A DNA stretch of 64,000 nt from positions 35,306-99,305 of the forward strand of contig NZ_CABIKE010000005.1 of assembly GCF_902196135.1 (NCBI RefSeq), given 5' to 3'. The DNA is from Helicobacter suis (GTDB lineage Bacteria > Campylobacterota > Campylobacteria > Campylobacterales > Helicobacteraceae). A program made the translations under genes and the position numbers. A model generated the notes under the pieces. It was not told the DNA's origin. It ran no database searches and worked only from the letters and a program-made list of their open reading frames with translations. Numbering within the stretch: position 1 is the stretch's first letter; every line of letters starts with the position of its first letter. Of this stretch, positions 28,829-37,773 are shown piece by piece.

Positions 28829-31639
28829 ATGCAAGAGAACTACGCTAAATTTTATGAAGAAGCCCAACAATTCTTAGGCGATCGAATCTATAAAGACTAT
28901 CTGCGCCGCCTAGTTTATGGCACAGATGCCTCATGTTATCACTACATCCCCCAGATAGTGATTAAAGCCCTTAATGAAACAGAGATCATTAAGATTTATG
29001 CTTTGGCTCAAAAATATAAAACCCCTCTTACTTTCAGAGCAGCGGGTAGCTCTTTATCAGGGCAAAGTTGTTCTGAGGGAGTGTTAGTAATGGCTAGTTT
29101 AGGCTGGCAAGAAATTAAGCCAAATGGTGAGAGTATCCGTTTGGGTTGTGGCGTGATTGGTGCACAAGCTAACTATGCGCTTAAACAAAGCCAGCAAAAA
29201 ATCGGACCCGATCCAGCCACGATTGCTACAGCGATGATAGGGGGGATTTTAGCCAATAATGCTAGCGGTATGTGTTGTGGGGTTAAACAGAATAGCTATC
29301 AAACCCTTAAATCTATCCGTGTGATTTTAAGCGATGGCACGCTTTTAGACACTTCTGATAGCGCTAGTGTAGAAAATTTTAGAAAAAGCCATGCCAAACT
29401 CTTAGAAGGTCTTTTAAATTTGCGCCAAGAAATTTTAGACGATGCAGAATTGCACGCTTTAATCCACAAAAAATACCAAATTAAAAACACCACCGGTTAT
29501 GGCCTTAACTCTTTGATTGATTTTGAAGACCCCATTGATATTTTAAGCCATTTATTCATTGGATCGGAGGGGACTTTAGGCTTTATTGCCTCTTGTGAAC
29601 TTGTTTGTGTACCGGATTTACCCTATAAAACTTGTTTGTTACTCTTTTATGAAACTTTAGGATTAGCTATAGATGGGGTGCGCATTCTAGCACAAAATGC
29701 GGATAAAATCAGCTCAGCTGAGGTGATGGATTTTGCGTGTTTAGCTTGTGTACAAGGGCATGAGGGCATGCCAGAAGTGCTCCAAGAAATTAAACCCGGC
29801 TATGCCTGTATTTTGGTGCAATTAGAGCACAAAGACCCTAAAATTTTAAACAAAAACACCAAAGCCACCCTCAAGGCACTAGCTAGCGCCCCTACGATTT
29901 TACCCATAGCCCAAAGTTCTGATGAGAGCGAATATAGCAAGTGGTGGAAAATCCGTAAAAGTATGTTCCCGATTGTAACAGGTAGACGGCGCGTGGGGGC
30001 AAGTGTGATCACTGAAGATCTATGTTTTACAATGGATAATATCAAAGAAGGAATTGCCTCTTTAGAGCAACTTTTAGAAAAGCATGGTTTTAAAGATAAT
30101 GGCGTGATTTTTGGGCATGCTTTAAGTGGCAATGTACACTTCGTCATCACCCCGCTTTTATCAGAAGAATCTGAAAGAGAACATTTTGAGGGCTTAGTAT
30201 CAGACATGGCACATATGGTGGCCTCTTTACAAGGTTCGATCAAAGCCGAACATGGCACAGGGCGCATGGTTGCTCCCTTTGTAGAGCTTGAATGGGGCAA
30301 AAAGGCTTATAAGATTTGCCAACAAATTAAAGCCTTGTTTGATCCAGAAAAAATACTCAATCCAGATGTGATTCTCTCAGATGATCCACAAATCCATACC
30401 AAAAATTTAAAGTTAAGTACCCCCATTGCTCCGGAATTAGAACCTTGTATGGAATGTGGGTTTTGTGAGCGCATTTGTCCTAGCCGTTATCTTTCCCTCA
30501 CCCCAAGACAGCGCATTGTATTACAAAGAGAAATTGTGCACTTACAAGAGCGCGTTAAAAACGGGCATGTATCCGATCAAGCCATGCTAAAAGAATTATT
30601 AGAAGGCTATGATTTTTTAAGCGATGAAACTTGCGCGGCTTGTCATATGTGTTCTACACTCTGCCCACTGGGCATTGATAGCGCCACTATCGCACTTAAA
30701 AGCCGCCAAAGAGTTAAAGCACCTAGTTTAGCTAAGGTTATTTTAGAGCATATGGATACAACCGTAAATGCGCTTAAAGTGGGGCTTAGTGCGGCTAAAA
30801 TGGGTCAAGTTGTTTTAGGCTCTACTAATTTGCAAAAACTAGCTTTAAAAGCCCATGCCAAACTAGGCACGCCAGCGGTTTCAAAATACATGCCACAGAA
30901 AAACACCTATAAACTACATGACAAACCGGCTAAAAAGAATGTGCTTTATTTTTCTACCTGTATTAACCGCGCCTTCGCGCCCTCTGCTTTCATGCCTGAT
31001 AAACGCAGTTTACAAGAAGTCTTTGAATCGCTATGTACTAAGGCGGGTTATGGCGTGATCTATCCTCAAGAGTTGCCCAAATTTTGTTGTGGCAAAGCTT
31101 TTATCAACTATCAGGATTTAAGCATACAAAACCAAGCCAAAAACGCCCACTTATTACACACTCTCTCCAGAAGCGGAGAAGTCCCCATTGTGCTTGATCA
31201 CAGCGCATGTAGTGCTTATCTGATTGAAAGTTTTAAGGATCAAGGTCTTTTAATTTATGATATGCCTATTTTTATTAAAGAGGTTTTACTCCCTTCTTTA
31301 AAAATACAGCCCTTAGAGGAGAATGTGGCGCTTTATACTATGTGTTCTGCTAAGAGACTGGGCTATCAAGAACCGATGCGATCTTTAGCGCGGGCGTGTT
31401 CACGGGGTGAGATTATTGAGCATGTAGATACAGGTTGTTGTGGCTTTGCGGGTGATAAGGGCTTTTTAACCCCTGAACTCAACGATCACGCTTTGATAGA
31501 CTTAGTTCGCTTTTATGAGGATAAGAGTGTTAAACGGGGCTTTTGTAGTTCAAGTACCTGTGAAGTGGGCTTAAGCCAACATGCCAAAATTCCCTTCCAA
31601 CACATCGCGTACTTGGTAGATGCTTGTGCGCAATCCTGA
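28829..31639 (+). CDS. dld: D-lactate / D-2-hydroxyacid dehydrogenase, FAD and Fe-S
   Basis: 936-aa respiratory dehydrogenase, HP1222-like. Order: FAD-binding domain (TFRAAGSSLSGQS, IGPDPATIATAMIGGILANNASGM, to about 270), FAD-oxidase C-terminal domain (to about 520), two ferredoxin-type clusters (CGFCERICPSR near 545 and CAACHMCSTLCPLG near 610), then two CCG heterodisulfide-type motifs (KFCCGKAF and TGCCGFAGDKGF). It passes electrons from D-lactate to quinones. The long protein fuses functions that are separate GlcD/GlcF subunits elsewhere. It overlaps uppS by 20 bp. Confidence 0.92.
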   Translation: MQENYAKFYEEAQQFLGDRIYKDYLRRLVYGTDASCYHYIPQIVIKALNETEIIKIYALAQKYKTPLTFRAAGSSLSGQSCSEGVLVMASLGWQEIKPNGESIRLGCGVIGAQANYALKQSQQKIGPDPATIATAMIGGILANNASGMCCGVKQNSYQTLKSIRVILSDGTLLDTSDSASVENFRKSHAKLLEGLLNLRQEILDDAELHALIHKKYQIKNTTGYGLNSLIDFEDPIDILSHLFIGSEGTLGFIASCELVCVPDLPYKTCLLLFYETLGLAIDGVRILAQNADKISSAEVMDFACLACVQGHEGMPEVLQEIKPGYACILVQLEHKDPKILNKNTKATLKALASAPTILPIAQSSDESEYSKWWKIRKSMFPIVTGRRRVGASVITEDLCFTMDNIKEGIASLEQLLEKHGFKDNGVIFGHALSGNVHFVITPLLSEESEREHFEGLVSDMAHMVASLQGSIKAEHGTGRMVAPFVELEWGKKAYKICQQIKALFDPEKILNPDVILSDDPQIHTKNLKLSTPIAPELEPCMECGFCERICPSRYLSLTPRQRIVLQREIVHLQERVKNGHVSDQAMLKELLEGYDFLSDETCAACHMCSTLCPLGIDSATIALKSRQRVKAPSLAKVILEHMDTTVNALKVGLSAAKMGQVVLGSTNLQKLALKAHAKLGTPAVSKYMPQKNTYKLHDKPAKKNVLYFSTCINRAFAPSAFMPDKRSLQEVFESLCTKAGYGVIYPQELPKFCCGKAFINYQDLSIQNQAKNAHLLHTLSRSGEVPIVLDHSACSAYLIESFKDQGLLIYDMPIFIKEVLLPSLKIQPLEENVALYTMCSAKRLGYQEPMRSLARACSRGEIIEHVDTGCCGFAGDKGFLTPELNDHALIDLVRFYEDKSVKRGFCSSSTCEVGLSQHAKIPFQHIAYLVDACAQS

Positions 31640-32306
31640 GCATTTAGCCATTATTATGGATGGTAATGGGAGGTGGGCTAAACAACAGGGTAAGCCTCGT
31701 ACCTATGGCCACAGAAAAGGCGTGGGGGTTTTGCGCAATATCACTATCTGGTGTGCACAAAACCAAATTCGCTATCTCACCCTGTATGCTTTTTCTACAG
31801 AAAATTGGAGTCGCCCCCAAACGGAAGTGGATTTTTTAATGGGTATTCTTAAAAAGTATCTGAAAGAAGAACGCGCCACCTATTTAGAAAATAATATCCG
31901 CTTTAAAGTCATTGGCGATTTGAAGAAATTTAGCCCCTCTTTGCAAAAGACAATTTTAAATTTAGAACAAGAGACGACGCATAATAATGCGTTGACTCAA
32001 GTTTTAGCGCTTAATTATGGTAGCCGTGATGAGATTGCCCGGGCATGCATTAATCTAATTAAAAAAGGAGCAAAGGGGGATATGCAACATCTAATCGCAC
32101 AACATTTAGATACGGCTGGTTTACCCGATGTGGATTTATTGGTACGCACTGGAGGGGAAATGCGCCTTTCTAACTTTTTATTGTGGCAATCTAGTTATGC
32201 GGAGCTTTTTTTTAGCCCGGTGCTATGGCCTGATTTTACGCCTGCGCATTTACAAGAGATCATTACTCTATTTAACCAGCGGCAACGCAAATTTGGTAGG
32301 GTGTGA
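31620..32306 (+). CDS. uppS: undecaprenyl diphosphate synthase
   Basis: 228-aa cis-prenyltransferase making the C55 lipid carrier for peptidoglycan, LPS and glycans. HLAIIMDGNGRWAKQQGK is the catalytic Asp and phosphate loop; LYAFSTENWSRP and RTGGEMRLSNFLLWQ are family signatures. The ATG lies inside the dld end, so translation is coupled. Its product feeds the wzk-dependent O-antigen route nearby. Confidence 0.95.
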   Translation: MLVRNPEHLAIIMDGNGRWAKQQGKPRTYGHRKGVGVLRNITIWCAQNQIRYLTLYAFSTENWSRPQTEVDFLMGILKKYLKEERATYLENNIRFKVIGDLKKFSPSLQKTILNLEQETTHNNALTQVLALNYGSRDEIARACINLIKKGAKGDMQHLIAQHLDTAGLPDVDLLVRTGGEMRLSNFLLWQSSYAELFFSPVLWPDFTPAHLQEIITLFNQRQRKFGRV

Positions 32307-32318
32307 GAAAGGATTGCT

Positions 32319-32984
32319 ATGTTAGTGGTTATCTGGGATTTTGATGGGGTGATCTTTGATAGCATGCATTTAAAGTGTGAGGGCTTTAAAACGCTCTTTA
32401 AAGAGCATGCAAAGGCAAATCAAGAAGCATTAAAGGCTTTTGAAGATTACCACTATGCAAGTGGTGGGATAGGCCGCGCTGAAAAGATCGCCTATTTTTA
32501 TAACTACATTTTAAAACAACCCCTAAAGGCCACCCAAATACAAACCCTTGTAGATGAATTTGGACAAATCATTACCAAAGACCTTTTTTCAAAAGAACAC
32601 TTAAATCAAGATGTGTTGCATTTTATTAAAGCCCATTATCAAAACTGCACTTTTCATATCGCCTCTGCGGCCTTACATAGCGAGTTACAGATTTTGTGTG
32701 AATTTTTAGGCCTCTTGCCCTATTTTAGAAGCATTGAGGGTAGCCCTCCTTCTAAGGCTAAAGTTTTGGCTAATTTGAAAACCACCTATGGTTACACAAG
32801 TCAAGAAATGCTTTTAATTGGGGATAGTAAAAGCGATTATGAAAGCGCACGGGTAAATAACATAGGCTTTCTAGGCTATAACAGCGCACTTTTACAAGAT
32901 ATGCTCCCACAGGCCTATATCACAAGTTTTCAGGGGCTAGATTTAAAGACTCTAGCTAAGAAAGCTGGCTTAAATCAATTTTAA
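32319..32984 (+). CDS. HAD-superfamily hydrolase
   Basis: 221-aa haloacid-dehalogenase fold phosphatase. Motif I DFDGVIFDS with the nucleophilic Asp, motif II around HIASAALHSE, motif III Lys in SPPSKAKVL and motif IV GDSKSDYESA. Similar in size to phosphoglycolate phosphatase or beta-phosphoglucomutase, but the substrate cannot be told. Its 3' end overlaps the convergent wzk 3' end by 29 bp. Confidence 0.8.
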   Translation: MLVVIWDFDGVIFDSMHLKCEGFKTLFKEHAKANQEALKAFEDYHYASGGIGRAEKIAYFYNYILKQPLKATQIQTLVDEFGQIITKDLFSKEHLNQDVLHFIKAHYQNCTFHIASAALHSELQILCEFLGLLPYFRSIEGSPPSKAKVLANLKTTYGYTSQEMLLIGDSKSDYESARVNNIGFLGYNSALLQDMLPQAYITSFQGLDLKTLAKKAGLNQF

Positions 32985-34674
32985 CATCACATCTTTCAAT
33001 GGTACTAAGACGGTGGGCAATTACAAGTAAAGTTTTATCCTGCGCAATGGCATAAATTTCATCCATGATTTTTGTTTCTGTAGAGGTGTCTAGGGCTGAA
33101 GTGGCCTCGTCTAAAACTAAAACTTCAGGATCATCATAAAGCGCACGGGCAATACCGATGCGTTGTTTTTGCCCCCCGCTTAGATTAATCCCCCCCTCAC
33201 CTATGCGACTCTCTATTCCATTATGTGTACATAAAAAATCATAAATACATGCCCGCTTGCACGCCTCAATCACTCTTTTTTCATCTAAGGGGCTACCACA
33301 GGCTACATTGTCTGCTACAGTGCCATCAAAGAGGTAGATACTTTGCGGGATATAGCCTATTTTTTGCCGCCAACTGCGGATATTTTGAGAATCAAGGGGT
33401 TTTTCATCAATAAAAATTGTGCCTTTATTCGGGTAAAGAACCCCTATGATGATGTCTACAAGGGTGGATTTGCCACAGCCACTAGGGCCAATAAAGGCAA
33501 CCTTTTGCCCCTTTTTTATCGTGAGGTTGATATTTTGTAAAATGGGGTGGCTTCTTCTATAGGCAAAGTAGATATTTTGCAAAATGATATTTTTAGAAAA
33601 GTACAAGGGCAAATCCCCCTCCTCTTGAATGGGGCGCTTGAGTTCTCTATAAATATTGGTGATCGCATGCTGGTTATAAAGAATGGTGTTAAAACAGCCT
33701 AAAATTCTGCTAATAGAGGGGAGCATGCGATAAAGCGCTAAGGCATACATGGAGATAATGGGTAAGACCATTTTAGCATCGCCGTATTTGTGTAGTACAT
33801 AAACTACCGAGAGAATAAGCAAGCTAAAACCCACAGTCTCTAAAAATTTAGTAGGAATGGCTTGCAAAGTCTGTGTGGTGGTTTGGATTTTAGCGCGGCT
33901 TAAACTGCTTTGACTAAAGTCGCTATGGGCTTGTGGAAGCTTATCCTTGATCTTTGTGATTTTAAAGTTTTGAAAAAATTTGTGAACCACCACATCAGCG
34001 CCAATGTTAGAGGTGGTGATTTCCTGCCCTTTTTTTTGGATAATCTTAGCAACATACTTACTAATAAAAATCACCTGTAAGATCAAAATCACACTCAAAA
34101 CAAGAGTCATTTTCCAATTAGTCAATACAAGCATGCTGTAAAGAAAAAGAATGGTGGTGATCTCTGTAAAAATACCAATCAAAGCGCCAAAGCTTTCTAA
34201 AACTTGGGAACTTTTGCTGTTAATGGTGTTTCTAGTTTGGTTAGCATCCATCGTGATGTGTTCTAGGTAGGAGATTTTTAAATAACGCATGAATAGTTGT
34301 TGGGCTAAATCGTGGCCTTTATGGGAGCTAAAGCGGGTATAAAGGTAGGTAAAAAGCAAAGAATAGCCCATGCGGAAAAGATAAAGCCCTACTAGCATAA
34401 AAGCAAAGAGATAAGCAAAATGCAAAGGACTTGAAAAGTGTAGCGCCTCATAGATAGCATGGCCATAGCGGTTAGAAAGGATAAGATCAGGGGAGCTAGC
34501 AAGGGTGATAAAGGGCATGATCATGCTAATAGAGAAAGTTTCTATTGTGCTTAAAAGAATAGAGCCTAAGGTGAGCCAAACTAATGTCTTTTTGTCTCTT
34601 CTGTTGGTGAGGGCAAACATTTGAGAAATGGTGCGTAAAAAAACCTTGATAGTACCGGGGTGCTTTCTTTTCAA
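32956..34674 (-). CDS. wzk: lipid-linked glycan flippase, ABC type
   Basis: 572-aa half-transporter with an N-terminal membrane domain (six helices to about 320) and a C-terminal ATPase: Walker A GPSGCGKST (about 399), Q-loop PQSIYLF, signature LSGGQKQRIG, Walker B VLVLDEATSALD and H-loop AHR. Overall it resembles H. pylori Wzk (HP1206) and Campylobacter PglK, which flip undecaprenyl-linked O-antigen or heptasaccharide. It stops soon after the H-loop (DVKIDLSQLS), so the C-terminal tail is short. Confidence 0.85.
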   Translation of the reverse strand: MKRKHPGTIKVFLRTISQMFALTNRRDKKTLVWLTLGSILLSTIETFSISMIMPFITLASSPDLILSNRYGHAIYEALHFSSPLHFAYLFAFMLVGLYLFRMGYSLLFTYLYTRFSSHKGHDLAQQLFMRYLKISYLEHITMDANQTRNTINSKSSQVLESFGALIGIFTEITTILFLYSMLVLTNWKMTLVLSVILILQVIFISKYVAKIIQKKGQEITTSNIGADVVVHKFFQNFKITKIKDKLPQAHSDFSQSSLSRAKIQTTTQTLQAIPTKFLETVGFSLLILSVVYVLHKYGDAKMVLPIISMYALALYRMLPSISRILGCFNTILYNQHAITNIYRELKRPIQEEGDLPLYFSKNIILQNIYFAYRRSHPILQNINLTIKKGQKVAFIGPSGCGKSTLVDIIIGVLYPNKGTIFIDEKPLDSQNIRSWRQKIGYIPQSIYLFDGTVADNVACGSPLDEKRVIEACKRACIYDFLCTHNGIESRIGEGGINLSGGQKQRIGIARALYDDPEVLVLDEATSALDTSTETKIMDEIYAIAQDKTLLVIAHRLSTIERCDVKIDLSQLS

Positions 34675-34739
34675 AGATCGTCCTTAATGAGAAATAGCAA
34701 AGATTATACTTGATCCTTGATTATTTAGATAGATTAGTC

Positions 34740-34767
34740 TATAATCCGCCTTTCGGTTTTACCGAAA
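34740..34767 (+). promoter_or_regulatory. tsaA -10 box and 5' stem-loop
   Basis: TATAAT at 34740-34745. The expected transcript start (about 34752) coincides with the first bases of a perfect hairpin TTTCGGT-TTT-ACCGAAA (34751-34767). A 5'-terminal stem-loop of this kind commonly shields mRNA from decay. Confidence 0.6.
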
Positions 34768-34794
34768 ATCCAATCATATTTGAAGGAGTTTTTG

Positions 34795-35391
34795 ATGTTA
34801 GTAACCAAGTTAGCCCCCGATTTTAAGGCCAGTGCGATTTTACCTAATAACCAAGTAGATGAGCATTTTGAGCTTTCTAGAAACTTAGGCCAAAATGGCG
34901 CCGTACTTTTCTTTTGGCCTAAAGATTTTACCTTTGTTTGCCCTTCTGAGATCATCGCCTTTGATCACCGCGTGAAAGAATTTCACAAACGCGGTTTTAA
35001 TGTCATTGGTATTTCTACAGATACTGAAGTGGTACACTTTGCTTGGAAAAACACCCCTGTAGAAAAGGGTGGGATTGGACAAGTTTCCTTCCCTATGGTA
35101 GCAGATGTTACTAAAGACATCGCTAGGAGCTATGATGTTTTATTTAACAATGCCATTGCACTGAGGGGATCTTTTCTCATTGATAAACACCAAAGAGTAC
35201 GCCATGCTGTGGTCAATGACTTCCCACTAGGCCGTAATGTAGATGAAATGCTACGGATGGTTGATGCGTTAATTTTCTTTGAAGAACATGGTGAAGTTTG
35301 TCCTGCAGGCTGGCAAAAAGGTGATGCTGGCATGAAAGCCACCCATGAAGGCGTGGCTGAATATCTCAAAGAACACGCTAGTAAACTCTAA
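34795..35391 (+). CDS. tsaA: 2-Cys peroxiredoxin (alkyl hydroperoxide reductase)
   Basis: 198-aa AhpC/TsaA, the main peroxide-reducing enzyme of Helicobacter, using thioredoxin. Peroxidatic Cys49 lies in FTFVCPSE and the resolving Cys near 169 in EVCPAGW. Start at MLVTKLAPDFKA, 6 bp after GAAGGAG; five upstream codons of the open frame are in the leader. Monocistronic, with its own promoter and terminator; codon use suggests strong expression. Confidence 0.97.
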   Translation: MLVTKLAPDFKASAILPNNQVDEHFELSRNLGQNGAVLFFWPKDFTFVCPSEIIAFDHRVKEFHKRGFNVIGISTDTEVVHFAWKNTPVEKGGIGQVSFPMVADVTKDIARSYDVLFNNAIALRGSFLIDKHQRVRHAVVNDFPLGRNVDEMLRMVDALIFFEEHGEVCPAGWQKGDAGMKATHEGVAEYLKEHASKL

Positions 35392-35400
35392 TTAGTTGTT

Positions 35401-35433
35401 TAAGGCTGTGGGGAGTGTTTCCCCTTAGCCTTA
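35401..35433 (+). terminator. tsaA terminator hairpin
   Basis: Long stem TAAGGCT/AGCCTTA plus GGGGA/TCCCC around a short loop, starting about 10 bp after the tsaA stop and followed by TGATTTTG. Confidence 0.7.
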
Positions 35434-35528
35434 TGATTTTGCGTTGCCCTTGATTTTTGTTAGTAAAAGCCCCCCTTTGTCTATCAAAACTTAAGCAAAA
35501 CACGCTGGTAAAAATTTTGGAGGTATCC

Positions 35529-36098
35529 ATGCAAAATTTTATTGAAAAGGAATTTTTAACCCATATCCAAATAGCCCAAGAAACTTTAAAAACCTTAGTT
35601 CAAGAGATAGAAAAAGTTGCACTCTATTTAATAGAGACGCTTAAGCAAAGGCATCAAATTTTAATTTGTGGCAATGGCGGGAGTGCAGCAGATGCGCAAC
35701 ATTTCGCAGCCGAGCTCACCGGACGCTATAAAAAAGAGCGCGCTGGGTTAGCTGCCATTGCTTTAAGTACGGATACTTCCGCACTCACAGCCATTGCTAA
35801 CGATTATGGTTATAATTTTGTTTTTGCGCGCCAAGTGGAGGCTTTGGGCAAAAAAGGGGATTGTTTGGTGGGTATTTCTACGAGTGGTAATTCTGAAAAT
35901 GTGCTTTTAGCGCTTAAAAAAGCCAAAGAGTTAGGACTTAGCACCTTAGGCATTAGTGGGCATCAGGGAGGCAAGATGCGCACTCTGTGTGATTTTAATC
36001 TCATCGTGCCTAGCACAGATACCCCTAGAATCCAAGAGATGCATATTTTGATGATTCATTTGCTTTGCGATCAAATAGAAAAGGCGTTTTGTGAATAG
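35529..36098 (+). CDS. gmhA: phosphoheptose isomerase
   Basis: 189-aa GmhA that converts sedoheptulose-7-phosphate to D-glycero-manno-heptose-7-phosphate for LPS inner core. SIS domain motifs [35 protein letters not shown] and [13 protein letters not shown] are visible. I chose the ATG at 35529 after GGAGGTATCC; 24 upstream codons are spurious. In H. pylori this gene sits with other heptose genes; here its neighbour is a broken phosphoethanolamine transferase. Confidence 0.95.
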   Translation: MQNFIEKEFLTHIQIAQETLKTLVQEIEKVALYLIETLKQRHQILICGNGGSAADAQHFAAELTGRYKKERAGLAAIALSTDTSALTAIANDYGYNFVFARQVEALGKKGDCLVGISTSGNSENVLLALKKAKELGLSTLGISGHQGGKMRTLCDFNLIVPSTDTPRIQEMHILMIHLLCDQIEKAFCE

Positions 36099-36444
36099 AG
36101 TCGTTTTAGATAGCCGCTTTTTTCTCATGTGGCTAGTGGGCGTTGTAGCTAGCTTTTTCTCTGTAGAGGTGCAGGACTGGGGGGGGGTTACATGTAGTCA
36201 AAGTTTGCTTTTATAGCTTTATTGTTTTTTATCCCTTATACTTTCTACTTAGTTTTATCCCCTATCCACGCGTTATAACCTTTCTTAAAAATACCCTGCT
36301 CATTTTAAGCTTAATTTTTGCCTTTGTGGATTTTTTTGCCTCTTGGTATTTTCACATGGGTTTTACCCCTTCTTTAGTGAGTACGCTTTTAAACACTAAT
36401 GTTAGAGAAAGCCATGAGTTTTTGATAGGCTTTATCAATTCTCT
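36091..36444 (+). pseudogene. phosphoethanolamine transferase N-terminal relic with G9 tract
   Basis: A GTG overlapping the gmhA stop starts an open frame with a hydrophobic helix (FFLMWLVGVVASFF) that reaches a nine-G run at 36179-36187 and then hits a stop. With one G fewer the frame continues through more membrane helices into FHMGFTPSLVSTLLNTNVRE and SHEFLIGFINSL, the NTN motif region of EptA-like lipid A phosphoethanolamine transferases. The catalytic sulfatase-fold domain is missing: at about 36440 the sequence switches to a tnpB tail. So the gene is dead irrespective of tract length, although the tract suggests it was once phase variable. Confidence 0.65.
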
Positions 36445-36591
36445 AAGACTTGTTCTAGTTGTGGGACACTCAAAGAGGATTTAAGCCTAAAGGATAGGGT
36501 ACTTAATTGCCACTCTTGCAGCCTTTCTTTGGATAGAGATTTAAATGCAAGCATAAATATACACAGAGTAAGGGCTCAACTCTTAGAGTAG
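36445..36591 (+). pseudogene. TnpB C-terminal remnant (IS200/IS605 superfamily)
   Basis: The last 48 codons of an IS605-type tnpB: zinc-finger Cys pairs KTCSSCG and CHSCS flanking a LKEDLSLKDRVLN linker, then LDRDLNASINIHRVRAQ with the RuvC-III Asp. The rest of the gene is absent. It joins the phosphoethanolamine transferase relic directly and is followed within 3 bp by the IS right end. Confidence 0.75.
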
Positions 36592-36593
36592 AG

Positions 36594-36672
36594 GCTGTAA
36601 GACCCGCCTAGCGTTCAAGCCTTGATGATCCTCTCAATCCCGCAAGCTTAACGCTATGGGGGGTATGTTAAC
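36594..36672 (+). mobile_element. IS200/IS605-type right end, copy A
   Basis: About 79 nt directly after the tnpB stop, beginning GCTGTAAGACCCGCCTAGC and ending in a partly paired CCC...GGGG hairpin region before TATGTTAAC. It is largely identical to copy B at 38305. In this superfamily the tnpB 3' end and right end also encode the guide (omega) RNA of TnpB. Confidence 0.65.
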
Positions 36673-36677
36673 CCATA

Positions 36678-36902
36678 TTGAATTTGATCGTGAGAAAATT
36701 AGAAAAGATTTTGGAAGTTTTGCCTAAATTTGCTAAGGCTTATAAAATTAGTTTTGGTATTCTTAGATACCGCCTTGATAATCCTTTCTACAACAGAATG
36801 TTGGTTTCAGATAAAGCCTTTGAAGCCTTTAGATCAATGGAGGCTGACGGCTACGCGCGCATTTTTGAAAGTTCTTTTAAGCAACAAAATGCTAGACTCT
36901 AA
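36678..36902 (+). CDS. short hypothetical ORF after IS end
   Basis: 74 codons from a TTG (or a GTG at 36690) just after IS right end A, ending in FRSMEADGYARIFESSFKQQ. No recognised domain and no good ribosome site; another open frame of 64 codons overlaps it. It may be the tail of a disrupted phage or host gene rather than a functional one. Confidence 0.25.
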   Translation: MNLIVRKLEKILEVLPKFAKAYKISFGILRYRLDNPFYNRMLVSDKAFEAFRSMEADGYARIFESSFKQQNARL

Positions 36903-36993
36903 ATCCTTAATGAGTTTGGCCTAGTTGGTAATCCTTCATGCAATACAGCTAGGCCTTAACCCTTGTTAAATCCTTTTCAAAATTCCATAATGC

Positions 36994-37015
36994 GCTATCT
37001 TAAAATAAGGATAGC
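36994..37015. promoter_or_regulatory. palindrome over the ribosome site of the phage-like operon
   Basis: GCTATCTTA and TAAGGATAGC arms form a 22-bp near-perfect palindrome that includes the AAGG ribosome site, 3 bp before the ATG at 37018. It could be a repressor operator or an mRNA hairpin that hides the ribosome site. Confidence 0.4.
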
Positions 37016-37017
37016 AC

Positions 37018-37188
37018 ATGGAAAATCTCCCTAATTTATCCCCACAAGATAAGGCTATTTTGCAGGCATGCAAGGATTACTACCTTGATCAAGGTGCGCA
37101 AGACCCAGAGATAGAAGTTGATGAGGAGGAGGATGAGGCACTTAGCAGTGGGGAATATAAGGAAGAAAGAGAGGGAGAATATCAATGA
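37018..37188 (+). CDS. small acidic protein, phage-like operon
   Basis: 56-aa acidic protein (run EVDEEEDEA) with ATAAGG ribosome site 7 bp upstream. Its stop overlaps the next start as ATGA, a sign of a true operon. No recognised family. Confidence 0.55.
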   Translation: MENLPNLSPQDKAILQACKDYYLDQGAQDPEIEVDEEEDEALSSGEYKEEREGEYQ

Positions 37189-37769
37189 GTGATCAACAAG
37201 CGATCTTAGAAACTAGCGGTAAATGTGAGCCTAATATTAGTTATGCGCTCATTGAGGCTAACCGCGTGAAAGATATTTTCAAGGGAAGTAGTCTACCTAG
37301 CTATAACGCACAACAAATAAAATTATTTGCCCTCCCTGTGGGGGAGGAGTACAAGTATGCTATTGGACAAGCGCTTAATGAAAGCGGACAACTTGAGGAG
37401 CTCAGCCTAGATCAAGCTAAGGCTATGCAAACTAGCAAAGTTATAAGTGCCTTTGAGCTAGAGGTGGCTAGAGTGCAAAAGGAATATATCCCCTTAGATG
37501 AAGTGCTAACCTATGAGTTGCAGTACCAAGAGGCGTTAGCAGGAATTAGTGCAGATACTCCCTTTATTAACGAGTTAGCTAAGGTTAAAGGTGAAGATCG
37601 CGCTGATCTGATCAATAAAATTAAGACTAAACATGAGGCTTACACCACTAAACTAGCTACACTACTAGGCTTGAAAGCTAAGGCCGTTAAGCAAATTGAA
37701 AACGCTAGCAACTTTGAGGAAGTACTTAAGATCAACTACAGCGCCCCTACAGAGGAACAACCTACCTAA
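37185..37769 (+). CDS. hypothetical phage-like protein
   Basis: 194-aa soluble, helix-rich protein starting MSDQQAILETSGKCEPNIS. It is coupled to the acidic protein before it and followed after 4 bp by the membrane protein. Repeated charged helices (NELAKVKGEDRADLINKIKTKHEAY) suggest a structural or scaffolding role, but I recognise no domain. The intact frame and overlaps argue that it is, or recently was, expressed. Confidence 0.55.
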   Translation: MSDQQAILETSGKCEPNISYALIEANRVKDIFKGSSLPSYNAQQIKLFALPVGEEYKYAIGQALNESGQLEELSLDQAKAMQTSKVISAFELEVARVQKEYIPLDEVLTYELQYQEALAGISADTPFINELAKVKGEDRADLINKIKTKHEAYTTKLATLLGLKAKAVKQIENASNFEEVLKINYSAPTEEQPT

Positions 37770-37773
37770 ATAA

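Noticed and set aside
36730..36924. Alternative 64-codon membrane-like frame after IS end A
   Set aside because: Overlaps another weak frame, lacks a ribosome site and family similarity; likely chance.
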